From Mesaphorura yosii (Eukaryota; Arthropoda; Collembola; Poduromorpha; Tullbergiidae): 64,000 bases of DNA. Positions 33,803 to 44,022 of this stretch are shown piece by piece. Position numbers and translations under genes: made by a program. Under the pieces are notes generated by a model, which searched no databases, was not told the origin of the DNA, and was given only the letters and a program-made list of their open reading frames with translations. Where the stretch lies: the NCBI GenBank assembly GCA_009869945.1, contig WIXG01000298.1, forward strand, positions 1 to 64,000. Direction: 5' to 3'. Positions within the stretch are counted from its first letter, which is position 1; every line of letters begins with the position of its first letter.

Positions 33803-35466
33803 ATGAAGCGGTCCATGTATCTTTGCCTGCTTCTGTCGGCTTTGGCGTGCTGCGTGCTACAAGCAAGCGCTCGCTTCCCGACACTTCCACAGTCTCCACC
33901 GCCCGGCCACGGCCATTCCGCCGCCAACCACGATCACGTCCAGCAAGACGAGGAATTTTACCACGGTTTCTTCCCCGACGACTTTCTGTGGGGGCTGGCT
34001 ACAAGTTCCTACCAAATCGAAGGCGGCTGGGATGCGCCAGGCAAGGGAGAAAACGTTTGGGATCGATTCGCCCACGAGCCCGGACATATCGCCGACGGGT
34101 CGACGGGCGACGTGGCCTGCGACTCATTTCATCGTTACGAGCAGGACGTCGAGGCGCTGAAAAACATTGGCGCAGACTTCTACCGGTTCTCAATTTCGTG
34201 GACTCGCATTATGCCGGACGGCACAACTCGCAATGTGAGCCAGGAGGGCATCGACTACTACAATCGTCTCATCGACGCACTCGTCCGTGAGGGTATCATT
34301 CCGATGGTGACGCTCTTCCACTGGGACCTGCCACAGTCGCTGCAGGAGGCCGTTGGTGGTTGGCCGAGCCACGCTATCGCTTCACACTTTGGTGACTACG
34401 CCCGCATCTGCTTTCGGGAGTTCGGAGATCGAGTCAAGCACTGGATCACGTTCAACGAACCTAAGGTCTTCTGCCAGCTCGGCTACGCGTACGGTTCACA
34501 CGCGCCTGGGATCCGTTCTCCAGCTGAACAGCCTTACCAGTGCGTGCACACAATCCTAATGTCGCACGGCTACGCGTACCGAATCTACGATCAAGAATTC
34601 CGGAGGAGTCAAGGCGGAGTCGTGGGCTTGACACAGGACTGCGGCTGGTCGGAGCCGTCGAACCCCGATAGTCAAGAAGATCACGAAGCGAGTGAGCGCG
34701 CGCTACAGTTCCAACACGGCTGGTTTGCATATCCACTGACTTACGGAGAGTATCCGCCGATCATGAGGCAGATTGTTGATGAGAAAAGCGCGGCGGAGGG
34801 GCTCGACCATAGCCGGCTGCCGCAATTTGATGCGTTTTGGACGCAGATGATCAACGGCACACTCGACTTTTACGGGCTCAACCACTACTCGACGGGCTAC
34901 GTGTACCCGACGACTGGCGGGGCGCCAGGGCACGATGGCGACCAGAACGTTGGCAGTTACACGGATCCAAACTGGCCTCCTTCAGCCGCGCCATGGCTTT
35001 GGGTCGTTCCATGGGGCTTTCGCAAGATTCTCACGTGGATTGACCGCACGTACAACATTGGACCGGTGAAGAAACCGATTTACGTCACCGAAAACGGATT
35101 TGCGGACCACTGGTACGATGGGCTGGACGATGCGGGGCGTGTCAACTATTACAACCTGTACATTAACGAGATGCTCAAGGCCATTGCGCTGGACGGGGCG
35201 AACGTGAAGGGATACACGGCCTGGAGTCTGATTGACAACTTTGAGTGGGCAGAAGGATACACGTAAGTCGTCACACCACACATTTAAATTCTCTCAGGGA
35301 CATGGCTAACGATTCACGGGACGGGTGGGTGTTTAATTTCAGGCAACGATTTGGTGTTCACTGGATTAACTGGACTGATCCGGAGCTGACTCGTGTTCCA
35401 AAGGATTCAGCACACTTTCTGAAGGAGTTATTTGAGGTCAATGGATTTCCTGAACCTAGAAAATAG
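33803..35466 (+). CDS. GH1 beta-glucosidase, copy 3
   Basis: Two exons only, 33803-35262 and 35343-35466, encode 527 residues. The protein has a signal peptide (LCLLLSALACCVLQASA), a Pro/His-rich stretch, then the GH1 barrel with acid/base Glu219 in TFNEPK and nucleophile Glu430 in YVTENG. It retains only the conserved last intron and lacks the three upstream introns of copy 2, which points to intron loss through recombination with a cDNA or processed copy. Substrate unknown. Expected secreted, gut or salivary. Confidence 0.94.
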
Positions 35467-35892
35467 AAATCATGTGGCTTTGCTTGAGCTTCGACCTTGA
35501 ATGCAAATTAAATATTAAATTCCTCAAATTAATCAGTAGTACGTAATGCTTAGCTCCTAATCAATTTTCTTGGGTTCAGTCACCAATTGACGCCAATTGA
35601 AATTGTGCTGGAAAAGCAAAGTAGGAAACCCTTAAAAGTAGAGAAAATGATGTTTGTGTTGCGTTAGCGAGTTTCATGAATAAACTGCTTGTGTTTGAAG
35701 TGTTTGTTTCTCTTTCCTGTCTTGGAAGATGGTCTTGGGATCCATTCTTGACCGAGTCTTAGTCTTTGCTGTTTCTTTACTGCCAGTTCTATACACCACT
35801 TCGACATTGTCACTCGACTTTCTGGCTACAAAATTCAACCTCGCCTTACGAAAGTGACTGCAATCCTCAACAAAATTTCAAGTTCCTTTGAG
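35467..35892. other. Intergenic between GH1 copy 3 and GST
   Basis: About 430 bases holding the GH1 3' end and GST leader; nothing else recognised. Confidence 0.5.
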
Positions 35893-36732
35893 ATGGGTGC
35901 TGCCGTCGCCGCCATTGCCTCTAGAGCACCGACACCAGCAGATGCTCCTACATCGCCATACAAATACAGACTGACTTACTTCAACTACCCCGGCATCGCC
36001 GAACCAATTCGCTACATTCTCGCCTACATCGGAGAGCCATTCGAAGACGTCCGCCTGGAGTGGAATGAAAAGTGGGAGAAGGAACTCAAGCCGAAGTACC
36101 CGTGGGGCAAGCTGCCTGTCCTCACCACCAGCGACGGATTCCAACTCAGCCAGTCGCTCACCATTTGCCGTTATCTCGCTCGCAAGCATGGGCTGGCTGG
36201 GAAGGACGAAATCGAAGCGGCGCGGTGCGACGAGCTCGTCGATGCGATCCGTGACATTCACGACGGTAATTCGACGAATTTGACTGTCAAGTAACATATG
36301 TGCTTGAAACCCAAGCAATATTTTCTCATGTTCGATGCTCCTTTTGTGTTTTGTCCAGTTTGGGTCAGAATGTTTGTCGAAACGGACAAGCGCCAGAAGA
36401 CGGCACATATGGACGAGTTGATGATGAAGCAGGCTGACTACTACCTCAAGCTGAGCAAGATTCTTAACGAAAACGGGAAGCGACGGGGCAAATCCAGCGT
36501 CAGCGGCGGCAGCAGCAGCAACAACAGGGATGATCCGGTCTATCTCGTCGGAAATCAGCTGTCTTGGGCCGATCTCTATCTCTGCTTCTATCTCCAGTTC
36601 TTCGAAATCGACTTGAGAGGAACGCTCCCGTCTTTCCCACTCCTGGAGAAGTTTAAGGCCCGGATTGAAGCCTTGCCAGCCATCAAGAACTACATGCAGC
36701 GTCGTCCGAGACCACCGATGGGGCCAGCCTAA
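35893..36732 (+). CDS. Sigma-class glutathione S-transferase
   Basis: Two exons, 35893-36265 and 36359-36732, give 248 residues. An Ala/Pro-rich N-terminal extension of about 22 residues precedes the thioredoxin-like domain YRLTYFNYPGIAEPIRYI (catalytic Tyr about 29). The GSH-binding blocks WGKLPVL and QLSQSLTICRYLARK follow, matching sigma-class GST and prostaglandin D synthase relatives; arthropod GSTS proteins often carry such an extension. The C-terminal all-helical domain contains a Ser/Gly/Asn-rich insert (about residues 165-182) before LVGNQLSWADLYL. Role: glutathione conjugation or peroxidase activity on lipid aldehydes, cytosolic. Confidence 0.92.
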
Positions 36733-36848
36733 TTTACCAGAACACTAAATTACTAATAGCGTGAAATTATTCCGAAACCGATGAACCGTCAAAGTTCTAA
36801 TTTATTCCCCAATTTTTACTACTACTTTTACTTCTTTTCTTGATTTGC

Positions 36849-37199
36849 TCACTGGGACCACGAAATAAAAGACGAAACCACTGAACTGATGACGGCTGAA
36901 GCTGATTTGATGCGTTGTGTTGCATTTGACGATTTGACGTTTCTTTCGTAGCTTCGACAACACTTCGTCTTTTGTAAAAGTTTGCTTATACACGGACTCG
37001 TACAGAGTTTGTGGACATTTATGCGAGAGGTTCTGGTAATTGCATTCAATTCTATGAATTTATTGGAATGCAGGATCCTATGCCATTCGGCACCGCACAG
37101 CTGTTGTGACCTTGTGACAACAAGATTCAGGTCTTGACGCGAAATCATGGCCAAGAGGCCGACCAGAGTGACTATGAACGTTGGTCTTCCGCGCTTCAT
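36849..37199 (-). CDS. Putative small secreted cysteine-containing peptide
   Basis: A 116-codon ORF whose N-terminus has a basic then hydrophobic leader (KRGRPTFIVTLVGLLAMIS). Cysteines follow in QLCGAEW, LCTSPC and KCC. The spacing does not fit the insulin/relaxin, defensin or Kazal patterns I know. It could be a lineage-specific secreted peptide or chance. Distances to the neighbouring genes allow an independent gene. Confidence 0.28.
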   Translation of the reverse strand: MKRGRPTFIVTLVGLLAMISRQDLNLVVTRSQQLCGAEWHRILHSNKFIELNAITRTSRINVHKLCTSPCISKLLQKTKCCRSYERNVKSSNATQRIKSASAVISSVVSSFISWSQ

Positions 37200-37599
37200 T
37201 TTGCCAATTATTTCTAAATTCAACGTCAGTTGTCTAATTTCTGGGCGTTCAGATGTGATTCAACTTGTGCGCATGTGATCGATGATAAGACCATGTATGT
37301 CACTTCAACTTTGAACGAAATTGACTAACGGTTTGTGCCATGTCGCTGTTTTCACAATTCGTCGAACGTACTCATGCTCGCAGTTTTCTCATGTATGTTT
37401 TGCATGACCTAATCTTAATTGGTATTGGCATTCGTGCGTTGACAATGTGCAGGCAGATTGACTTCGCTGGAATTGGAATCAACATCGGCTCGAGTGGTAG
37501 TCGGCATCCTTGACCCTTGAATCTAGTAATTAACTCTGCAGGGAAAAGTGCCAGCAATTCCATGGTTCTCGTGATTCGTGGTTGTGAGTGGAGCACCAC

Positions 37600-38943
37600 A
37601 TGCACAAGCTGATGAGCTTTTCGTGTGTCTCAGCCGTGAGTGTGTCCGCGTTCGCAGGGTTCCTTGCCCTCGTGCAGGCGGCACAAGGCCTGGAATGGGT
37701 TGTGGCCGATTCAAGGCTCCCTGTGGCCATATACGGGCATTCGGCGGTGTACGACGGTGCAGATTCCATTTATATCATCGGCGGGTATAACCACGCTCAC
37801 TTGTATCAGACTCAGGTGGTCAAGTACTCCATCGCCAGCGGGGACATTGAAGATCTTGGGACGTTCATTCCGAAGGCATTCGGGGCAGCCGTCATGGACT
37901 CCGACAGTGGTGATATTTACTACTTTGGCGGCTTGAACGATACATCGTTCAGCGCGGACGTGCACAAATTTTCGACGCGCACACCCAGCTACCAAATCGT
38001 GAATCACCTCCCCGTCGCCGTGGAGGAGTTTGGACTGGCCTTCGACTCCCGCCAGGGCAGGAAGACGGCATACATTCTTGGCGGCGGGGGTGAGGAGCCG
38101 TACGTCGACAATATCGTGGCCTACGACGTGTCCAGCAACACAGTTGGCCAAGGTGGGCGACTGCAGACCGGTCGATGGGGGTTGACCGCTGTGTGGGCAC
38201 CTCGCAGAGACACTGGAACCGATGCAGGTCTTGTCTACATATTCGGGGGTTATAACGGGGTTCCTTTGTCGGGGCAAGACATACTGCAGTACAACCCCGC
38301 AAATGGGTTCGTCGCCAAGCTAGCTGCAACACTCCCTCATACCTCGCAGTGGGGCTGTGCCGTTCTGGTCGACAAGGACGATGATGAACAGGTCTACCTG
38401 CTCGGAAGTGAACGCCTCATCAAATTCGACCCGACGAGCGGACGGGCCACCGCCGTCGAGGTTGAGGGGTATCAGGAACTTCTCTACCCTGCCTGTGTGT
38501 ACGTGCCGGACCTAGAAAGGATCTACGTGTTCGGTGGTTATCCTTACGGCTCCGGCTTGACCGATGTCACACTGCCATTGAATAAGACGGGCGTGGACGG
38601 GCGTGGACGCCGCTGGCCACTGCCGATTGCCATGCAAACCGACCAAATTGCGTACATTGACCTGAGCAGCCGCAGCGAGACGACAACAAGCACCGAGCGG
38701 CCACCTCCTGCAGACTGTGCTGACGGCGCAACGCGTGTCATCCCAAACCCGTTTTGCTGTGAGAGTTTTTATTTTTGTCACGGAGGAGTTGGGACAAAGG
38801 TTGAATGCGAAGGTGGTCACCACTTCAACCCTGGCACGCTGCAATGCGAAGACGCCGGCGTGGTTCAATGTGGGCTAACCTACGGGCATGTTGGGCGACA
38901 AATCCTGGCAGTATTGGGGAAAATATTCTCCGTATTTTACTAA
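37600..38943 (+). CDS. Secreted kelch-repeat protein with C-terminal chitin-binding (peritrophin-A) domain
   Basis: Single-exon ORF of 447 residues from ATG 37600. A signal peptide (residues about 1-29) is followed by five or six kelch-like blades: YIIGGYN, IYYFGGLN, YILGGGGEE, VYIFGGYNG, VYLLGS and IYVFGGYPY. A Ser/Thr-rich linker (SRSETTTSTERPPP) leads to a six-Cys ChtBD2 module, CADG...CCESFYFCHGG...CEGGHHFNPGTLQC...C. Secreted kelch propellers joined to chitin-binding domains suggest a cuticle or peritrophic-matrix protein; the propeller ligand is unknown. A decayed copy lies immediately downstream. An AATAAA lies at 38962-38967. Confidence 0.82.
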   Translation: MHKLMSFSCVSAVSVSAFAGFLALVQAAQGLEWVVADSRLPVAIYGHSAVYDGADSIYIIGGYNHAHLYQTQVVKYSIASGDIEDLGTFIPKAFGAAVMDSDSGDIYYFGGLNDTSFSADVHKFSTRTPSYQIVNHLPVAVEEFGLAFDSRQGRKTAYILGGGGEEPYVDNIVAYDVSSNTVGQGGRLQTGRWGLTAVWAPRRDTGTDAGLVYIFGGYNGVPLSGQDILQYNPANGFVAKLAATLPHTSQWGCAVLVDKDDDEQVYLLGSERLIKFDPTSGRATAVEVEGYQELLYPACVYVPDLERIYVFGGYPYGSGLTDVTLPLNKTGVDGRGRRWPLPIAMQTDQIAYIDLSSRSETTTSTERPPPADCADGATRVIPNPFCCESFYFCHGGVGTKVECEGGHHFNPGTLQCEDAGVVQCGLTYGHVGRQILAVLGKIFSVFY

Positions 38944-39249
38944 ACTACAAATGTCTCCATCAATAAAATTTGAGCGTTGCTGTTATTTACATCGTTTGAA
39001 CCTTTGATCTCCTTCAACCATTTGAAGTGTTGCAAGCTACCATTAAAATTCCAACACGCCACTCGTGAACATGCGTGGCTGAAAAATTAATTAAATTTTG
39101 AATTGTTAATTGTCAGAAATTAAAGCGGTATCAGTCTGTCCACGCTTGTAATTAGCATTGCTAATTGTTTATCAGCATATCAAATCAAACGCAGGGTGGG
39201 AACACAAAAATCTGTACCCGAGCACGGGTTCAACTAGCGGTGCACAGAA
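38944..39249. other. Intergenic between kelch gene and its decayed copy
   Basis: AT-rich spacer including the kelch gene polyadenylation signal; nothing else is seen. Confidence 0.5.
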
Positions 39250-39545
39250 TTTCGTTCCAGTTCTGAATCACTACGCAGCTATTAAGTATATTCTAGTGGC
39301 TCAAATTAAAAAGGGGCGATTATGGCTGTGCATACGTCTCGAAGTTGAACCGGTTTTACATTTTCGGTGGTCGGGGGCACCACAGCGGGGGACCCGCTTA
39401 TTACCTCGACAAAACTGCATAAATGAACTCGGAACGGGGGTTCCAACTGAACCTCCAACGACGACGACCACGGAGCGCCCTTCTTTCCCCCGCAACCAAC
39501 CAATTGACCAACTGTCGAATTCCAGAATGATTGATTGCCTGGAAC
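39250..39545 (+). pseudogene. Decayed partial copy of the kelch/chitin-binding gene
   Basis: One frame reads CAYVSKLNRFYIFGGRGHH, matching the last kelch blade of the upstream gene (CVYVPDLERIYVFGGYPYG). After a stop, the neighbouring frame reads TEPPTTTTTERPSFPR, the counterpart of its TTTSTERPPP linker. Earlier blades and the chitin-binding module are not recognisable. This is best read as a tandem-duplication remnant with frameshifts. Confidence 0.48.
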
Positions 39546-39868
39546 TCTCAGAACCGGACTGATATTTTGTGAACTGGCTCTGAACATTCCCTGCACTTAT
39601 TGGATCCGAACCAATTTAATTTTGCACTCGTCCTCACGAAATCATTCAACTTTTGGTGAAGAGTCGAGTATTGACCATGATTTGAACATGAATCATGATA
39701 AAGAAGATACGCGGAGGAAAGGTACAAAAGTCTACATTTCAGCATGGTGCCGGCGAAATACACACAAAATAACATAACATTTAAGCGTATGTTAAATAGC
39801 AAAGAGTCTGTTGTTCAAAAAGTGTCTTAAATAATTATGTATTTCGCCAAAATTACTATTATGTACAA
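39546..39868. other. Intergenic
   Basis: 3' flank of the minus-strand protease gene. No supported feature. Confidence 0.5.
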
Positions 39869-41321
39869 CTAATCGGTAAGGAGTGTGTCCTCGATCCAAC
39901 TCTTGAACGCACCCACACGCGTAAAAATTGCGTACTTCTTTGAGTCGCACAGCGCCCGATTGTCCGGATCCAGCGGACCATGGCTGACGATGCCCTGCAA
40001 GTAGTGCAGGCCTCCGGGCCCATCGTCCTCAAAGATAAGCCCCGCCCCCGAATCCCCATTGCACACGGCGATGCCCGTAGTGTGCCCCGCGCAGATCTGA
40101 TTGGTGGACGGAACGAAGCCCAGCACGCGCTTGCATTCGCGGGCGGAGAGGACGGGTAGCGTGGCCCGCTTCAGAGTGGGGGACACGGCCCCTGTCTCGT
40201 CGACCCCGAAGCCGACGACGGACCCGACGGAGCCCGCGCTGAGCTGGATGCGTTCGCGCACTTCGTGCTCGCGCCCGTACAAAGGGAAGCAGACGGGGTA
40301 CACGTAGTCTGAGATCGGTGCGGGGACGAGCAGGCGGATGAGGGCGATGTCCGCCTCGTACGAGCCCGGGTTGTAGTCCTCGTGCACCACGATAGACTTG
40401 ATTGGCACCAAGACGTTCGTTTGCACGTGGGCGCGCCGCGAGCCGACCTGCAAGTCCAGCGTCGAGCTCGTTGCCGACAGAACGACGCGGAGCGCTGAGG
40501 TTCGTAGGGGCCCGCCGCGCCCGCTCGACACGCAATGCGCAGCGGTAAGGAGCGCGTCGGCGCTGATGAGCGTTGTCCCACAAATGTAGTGGGCCTCATC
40601 CCCAGACGGGCTCACGGCGAAGAGGGCGGCATTCCACGGATACTCGAGCGAATTCGCCGCGCTTCCATTGAGGATGTAGTACGAGAGCTCGGGAACCTTC
40701 GGAATTCCGCATTCTGCCGTGAAACCAATAATTTTTAATTATTTAGTCAAATACCGGTGCGTACTTCAATTCTTAATATTTTACCCAGTGTGCACACAAA
40801 ACTCCGTTTGCTCTTCCTCCAGGCTCCCGCCGCCGTGCAGAGAACGAGATAGGACGCCGATCCGCTTCCGGCAGCTTTGTAGCGGGACATGCAGGTCACT
40901 TTCAGCTTCGTTCCTGGCATGGCAGGTCTGTCCTGCCAGCAAAGTTTGGGCACTCCACCCTCGACCCCAGGAGCCACACATTCGTAGGTGGTGCCCTCTT
41001 CCGGCGGCAGCGGCGGGCAAAGGCGCACTTCCCCGCCTGCGGATGCGGGCCCTGCCATCTTCGTTGTCGTCGTGGGGAAGTCGAGGGCAGCCGCGATGGC
41101 GTGGTCGCCACCGTCCCAGGTTTGGGCGGCGCTATTGAAGTCGGCGCGGGGTCAGGGAAGGGCCTGGGCATAGGAGGGGGTGAGGGGGCAAGCGCGGTGG
41201 GGGGTTTCCTGAAAGCCCCACAGTACGCGAGATCCTCATCTGAACCGTCCGCGCAGTCTTTTCGGGAGTCGCAGAGCTGCCCACTACGGAATCCTTGCCC
41301 AAGCCCGTTCACGCAGACGTA
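39869..41321 (-). CDS. LDLa-CCP-serine protease (modular serine protease-like), chymotrypsin fold
   Basis: Three exons, 41321-41112, 41058-40785 and 40713-39869, give 442 codons with no own ATG or signal peptide. An LDL-receptor class A module (CDSRKDCADGSDEDLAYC) comes first. A Pro-rich linker follows, then a Cys-rich region with a CCP/sushi module (CWQDRPAMPG...VTC...VLC...GAW...FVC), then a trypsin-fold domain. His is in LLTAAHC, Asp in DIALIRL and Ser in CNGDSGAG, so the triad is complete. The residue six before the Ser is Ala rather than Asp, arguing against trypsin-like specificity. The first intron (41111-41059, 53 nt) has weak sites but restores frame exactly. The order recalls insect modular serine proteases that start proteolytic immune cascades. 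It lies in frame behind the upstream protease homologue, separated only by one TAG, so the two may be one gene. Confidence 0.72.
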
Positions 41322-42477
41322 CTACCCTTGCGCGGTTGCAATATTCGCGTTCATCCAGGGCAGGTTTTCTGCGACGGTGACAAGACTCACGAAATGCTCC
41401 ATGCCCGACTGCGCGTCAGCGCAGGAGCTGTAAGATTTCGTGATCATCCCAGCCAGGTACCAGCGCCCGGAGTACCACGTCGCGAGCGGAGTTCCGTCGA
41501 TGAATCGGTCGCCGACGTGGGGCTGGCTTTTAGTTTTATGTTGGTTTGTGGTTCTGTCACAGGGCAGCGCCCTCTGGCATTCTGGCCCACAAAGATCCGC
41601 CTCCGTGAGATTGTAGTACACGTTGTTCAGGGCCAGACCTCCGCTCCGCCTGAACCCCGACAATCTCATCGGTCCAACCAGAAAAGGCTGATTTACCGCG
41701 GTCGTCTTGAAAACCGCGGTCTCCGCTGGCGCTTCGACGCAAATTGGGCGGACGACGGCGGAGACATTCATCGGCTCCCGTAAACGGATGATGGCAAAGT
41801 CGTGCATGGAATGCCCGTACATGGAGCGGGGATGCGGGCGAACATGGTCGATTTCGAGCACCTGTGAGTACGAATCCATGACGAGGTCCTTCCGGTCCTT
41901 CACCCCGACCGCGACGACGATGCGCGAAGCAGCCTGTGCGACGAGAGAATTCATCCGCAGCTCGGCGCCGGAATTCGGCACTGCCTCCCAAAATTGTCGT
42001 CCTCCTGAATAAGAAATATAAAAATACAAAAATCTTACAGAAATTCGTGGATGGTCCAAAATAATTTTGCATCGAAACCACAAAATTTTAATGCAGTCAT
42101 AAAAATTTGTGGGAATTACTAGTAATGAGTGTGGAGCGGCCAATGATAATTGCGGACATTCCATTGTCGATAAACGACGCTGTCCGAGAGCCTGACTGGT
42201 CCTCTGGTGGACCTTTCACGAGAATGAGCGCCGTCCAGGGCGCCTTGAGCCGGACGTCTTGCCCGCCCCCGTCCACGCGTACGGTCGTTTTTCCGCAGTG
42301 GGAACTCGCCATTAATTGTCCGGCGACGGTGTGTCCTTGTAATTGAAATAGCATCAGGGTCAGGAGCGGAATCGAGACCAAGAGTATCCGAGAGCATGCT
42401 AGCACCGGCACCCGAGGTCCGAGACTGGGACACGGAAACCTTGCTGACGACGGTCGCTGTGGCGATGACGATGACAT
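41322..42477 (-). CDS. Non-catalytic serine protease homologue (SPH)
   Basis: Exons 42477-42120 and 42004-41322 encode 346 residues. A hydrophobic signal or signal-anchor (RILLVSIPLLTLMLFQLQG, about residues 28-46) precedes a chymotrypsin-fold domain. DFAIIRLREP keeps the Asp region. The His block after STLIT is replaced by a short unrelated stretch, and the GDSGGP block reads VGDRFIDGTPLATW with no Ser, so the domain should be inactive. SPHs act as cofactors or regulators in clip-protease cascades. The C-terminal helix ENLPWMNANI is present. A 69-nt segment at 41390-41322, starting GTGAGT and ending TAG, could be spliced out in phase 0 to join the LDLa-CCP-protease part. Confidence 0.75.
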
Positions 42478-42574
42478 GATGGAATTTGAAGATAGAAGTT
42501 GCCGGCGTTCATGTCCTTGCAGAATTTTGTGAGGCGCCTCCGTCGGATGCTCGGTTTGATGTACGTCAGATTGA

Positions 42575-43129
42575 TTACGGCATCGTCGCCTGCATGACCG
42601 GATCGCATTTGTAATCTTCGCCTTCCCCTGCGTAGCCTGCGATGGAGTGTGCCAGCCCGTTTCCCGACCCACCAGGAATAATTCCAAGTGCCAGGCCCGT
42701 CAACTCCTTTGCATCGCTCCGAAGGCGAATTCCGTTGATTACCTCGTTGTTCAGTCTATCACCACCGAACACAATTATACCGTGTAAATCTCCCAGACCA
42801 TCGGCCGCCTGCAGCATGGATTTGGCGTGGCTCGCAAACCCGTGATGAAGACGCTCGGGTAAATTCCGGCAGAGTCAAGATGTCCAGATACAACATTCTT
42901 GAAGATGGACAAAGTTTTTCCCTTCCCGCTCTTGGGATTGACTATGACGAGCATCTTACGCCGAAGGAAGTGGTGGGATTGAATTGCCAGGCGGAGACCG
43001 TCGGACGGCGGCGCAGTGTCGGGCTCGCGTTCGGGTCCCTTTGAAGTTCCTGGTCGGATGTCGCGAATCATCGATGGCTTCGATGGGCTTGGCAGTGGTA
43101 ATGGATTTGAATTCGGAAAGAGTACCCAT
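42575..43129 (-). pseudogene. Truncated, frameshifted sphingosine kinase-like (DAGK catalytic domain) pseudogene
   Basis: The reading begins at ATG 43129 (MGTLSEFKSITTAKP) and changes frame near 43050. It resumes with the kinase-type block KMLVIVNPKSGKGKTLSIF, changes frame again near 42840, and continues as HGIIVFGGDRLNNEVINGI and IIPGGSGNGLAHSI. These are the nucleotide-binding motifs of sphingosine/diacylglycerol/ceramide kinases, but the glycine of GGDG is Arg here. Only the first part of the catalytic domain remains before a stop at 42575. At least two frame changes, a mutated motif and missing C-terminal half make it a pseudogene. Confidence 0.65.
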
Positions 43130-44022
43130 GTCGACTTTTAATCACTACCAACGAATCTTGAACAATTTTGGACTTCGACTGCACCGAACTGAGTGAGTCG
43201 AGCCAGGATTAACACATGAGCACTGAACTGAACCCAATGACTCGGCTGGTGAGCGCCTTCGCTCTCTGAACAATCGCAAGTCGTAAACCCGCAAGCGGAA
43301 GACTTTGGTAAAATGCGTTTCTTACCAGTACATGTTCGTTCGATTATGTTGATGATTGATCACGGATTGAGTTGAAACCGCGCTGAACAATGCGATATTA
43401 AATTTTAACGACTTTGGCCTAGAATTGATCGAAAACGACTATAAATTGCCCAGAATTCAAAAGCCGGTCAAGTGAGTCAAGTGAACTTTATTGCTATTTC
43501 AAGGCAGTGATTAGGTTTCTGTTTCGAGTCAGTGGACATTTTCTGTATAAAATTACTTATTGACAATACTCAACAGCTAAGAAAGTATTTTTGACAATTA
43601 TTAATTGGGTTACTTAAATGTAAATGAGGTTCATGATTCATGATGGCAGTTTTCAATAATTAGATTAATGGGTCGACTTGAATAAATAATAATTAAAACA
43701 GGAATAAGTGCAAAATAATGCAGTAAAATCAACAGTAAAATGAAAACAACAGTCTAAAGAGGCCAAATACTGGGTGCGCATCTAAAAGACTAAAATGAGT
43801 CACTAAATGCAATAAAGTTACCTTAATTAAATAGTCAGACCAAATAGGCTACGATCTCTCAAATCTGAACAAACTTCATAGGCTTTCTACTTTCTACTGC
43901 TTCTACGACAAAATCGAAGGGCGGCCTTCAGTATTCAGCCTTCAGCGAAGTTTTCTTCATCATTTAGTCTCAATTCTGTTGAAATTGACGAATTCACCTT
44001 AGTTCTCTTTTAGCAGATTAGC
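43130..44022. other. Intergenic, AT-rich
   Basis: About 890 bases between the kinase remnant and the 3' end of the CBX gene; it includes the CBX 3' UTR. No other feature recognised. Confidence 0.5.

Noticed and set aside
36849-37199. Insulin/relaxin-like peptide on the minus strand (LCG motif and CC pair)
   Set aside because: Second B-chain Cys is missing and the A-chain Cys order does not fit; kept only as an unknown secreted ORF.
41058-41112. Frameshift in the Pro-rich linker of the LDLa-CCP-protease
   Set aside because: A 53-nt GT-AG segment (41111-41059) restores frame and all downstream phases fit, so an intron is the simpler reading, although its sites are weak.
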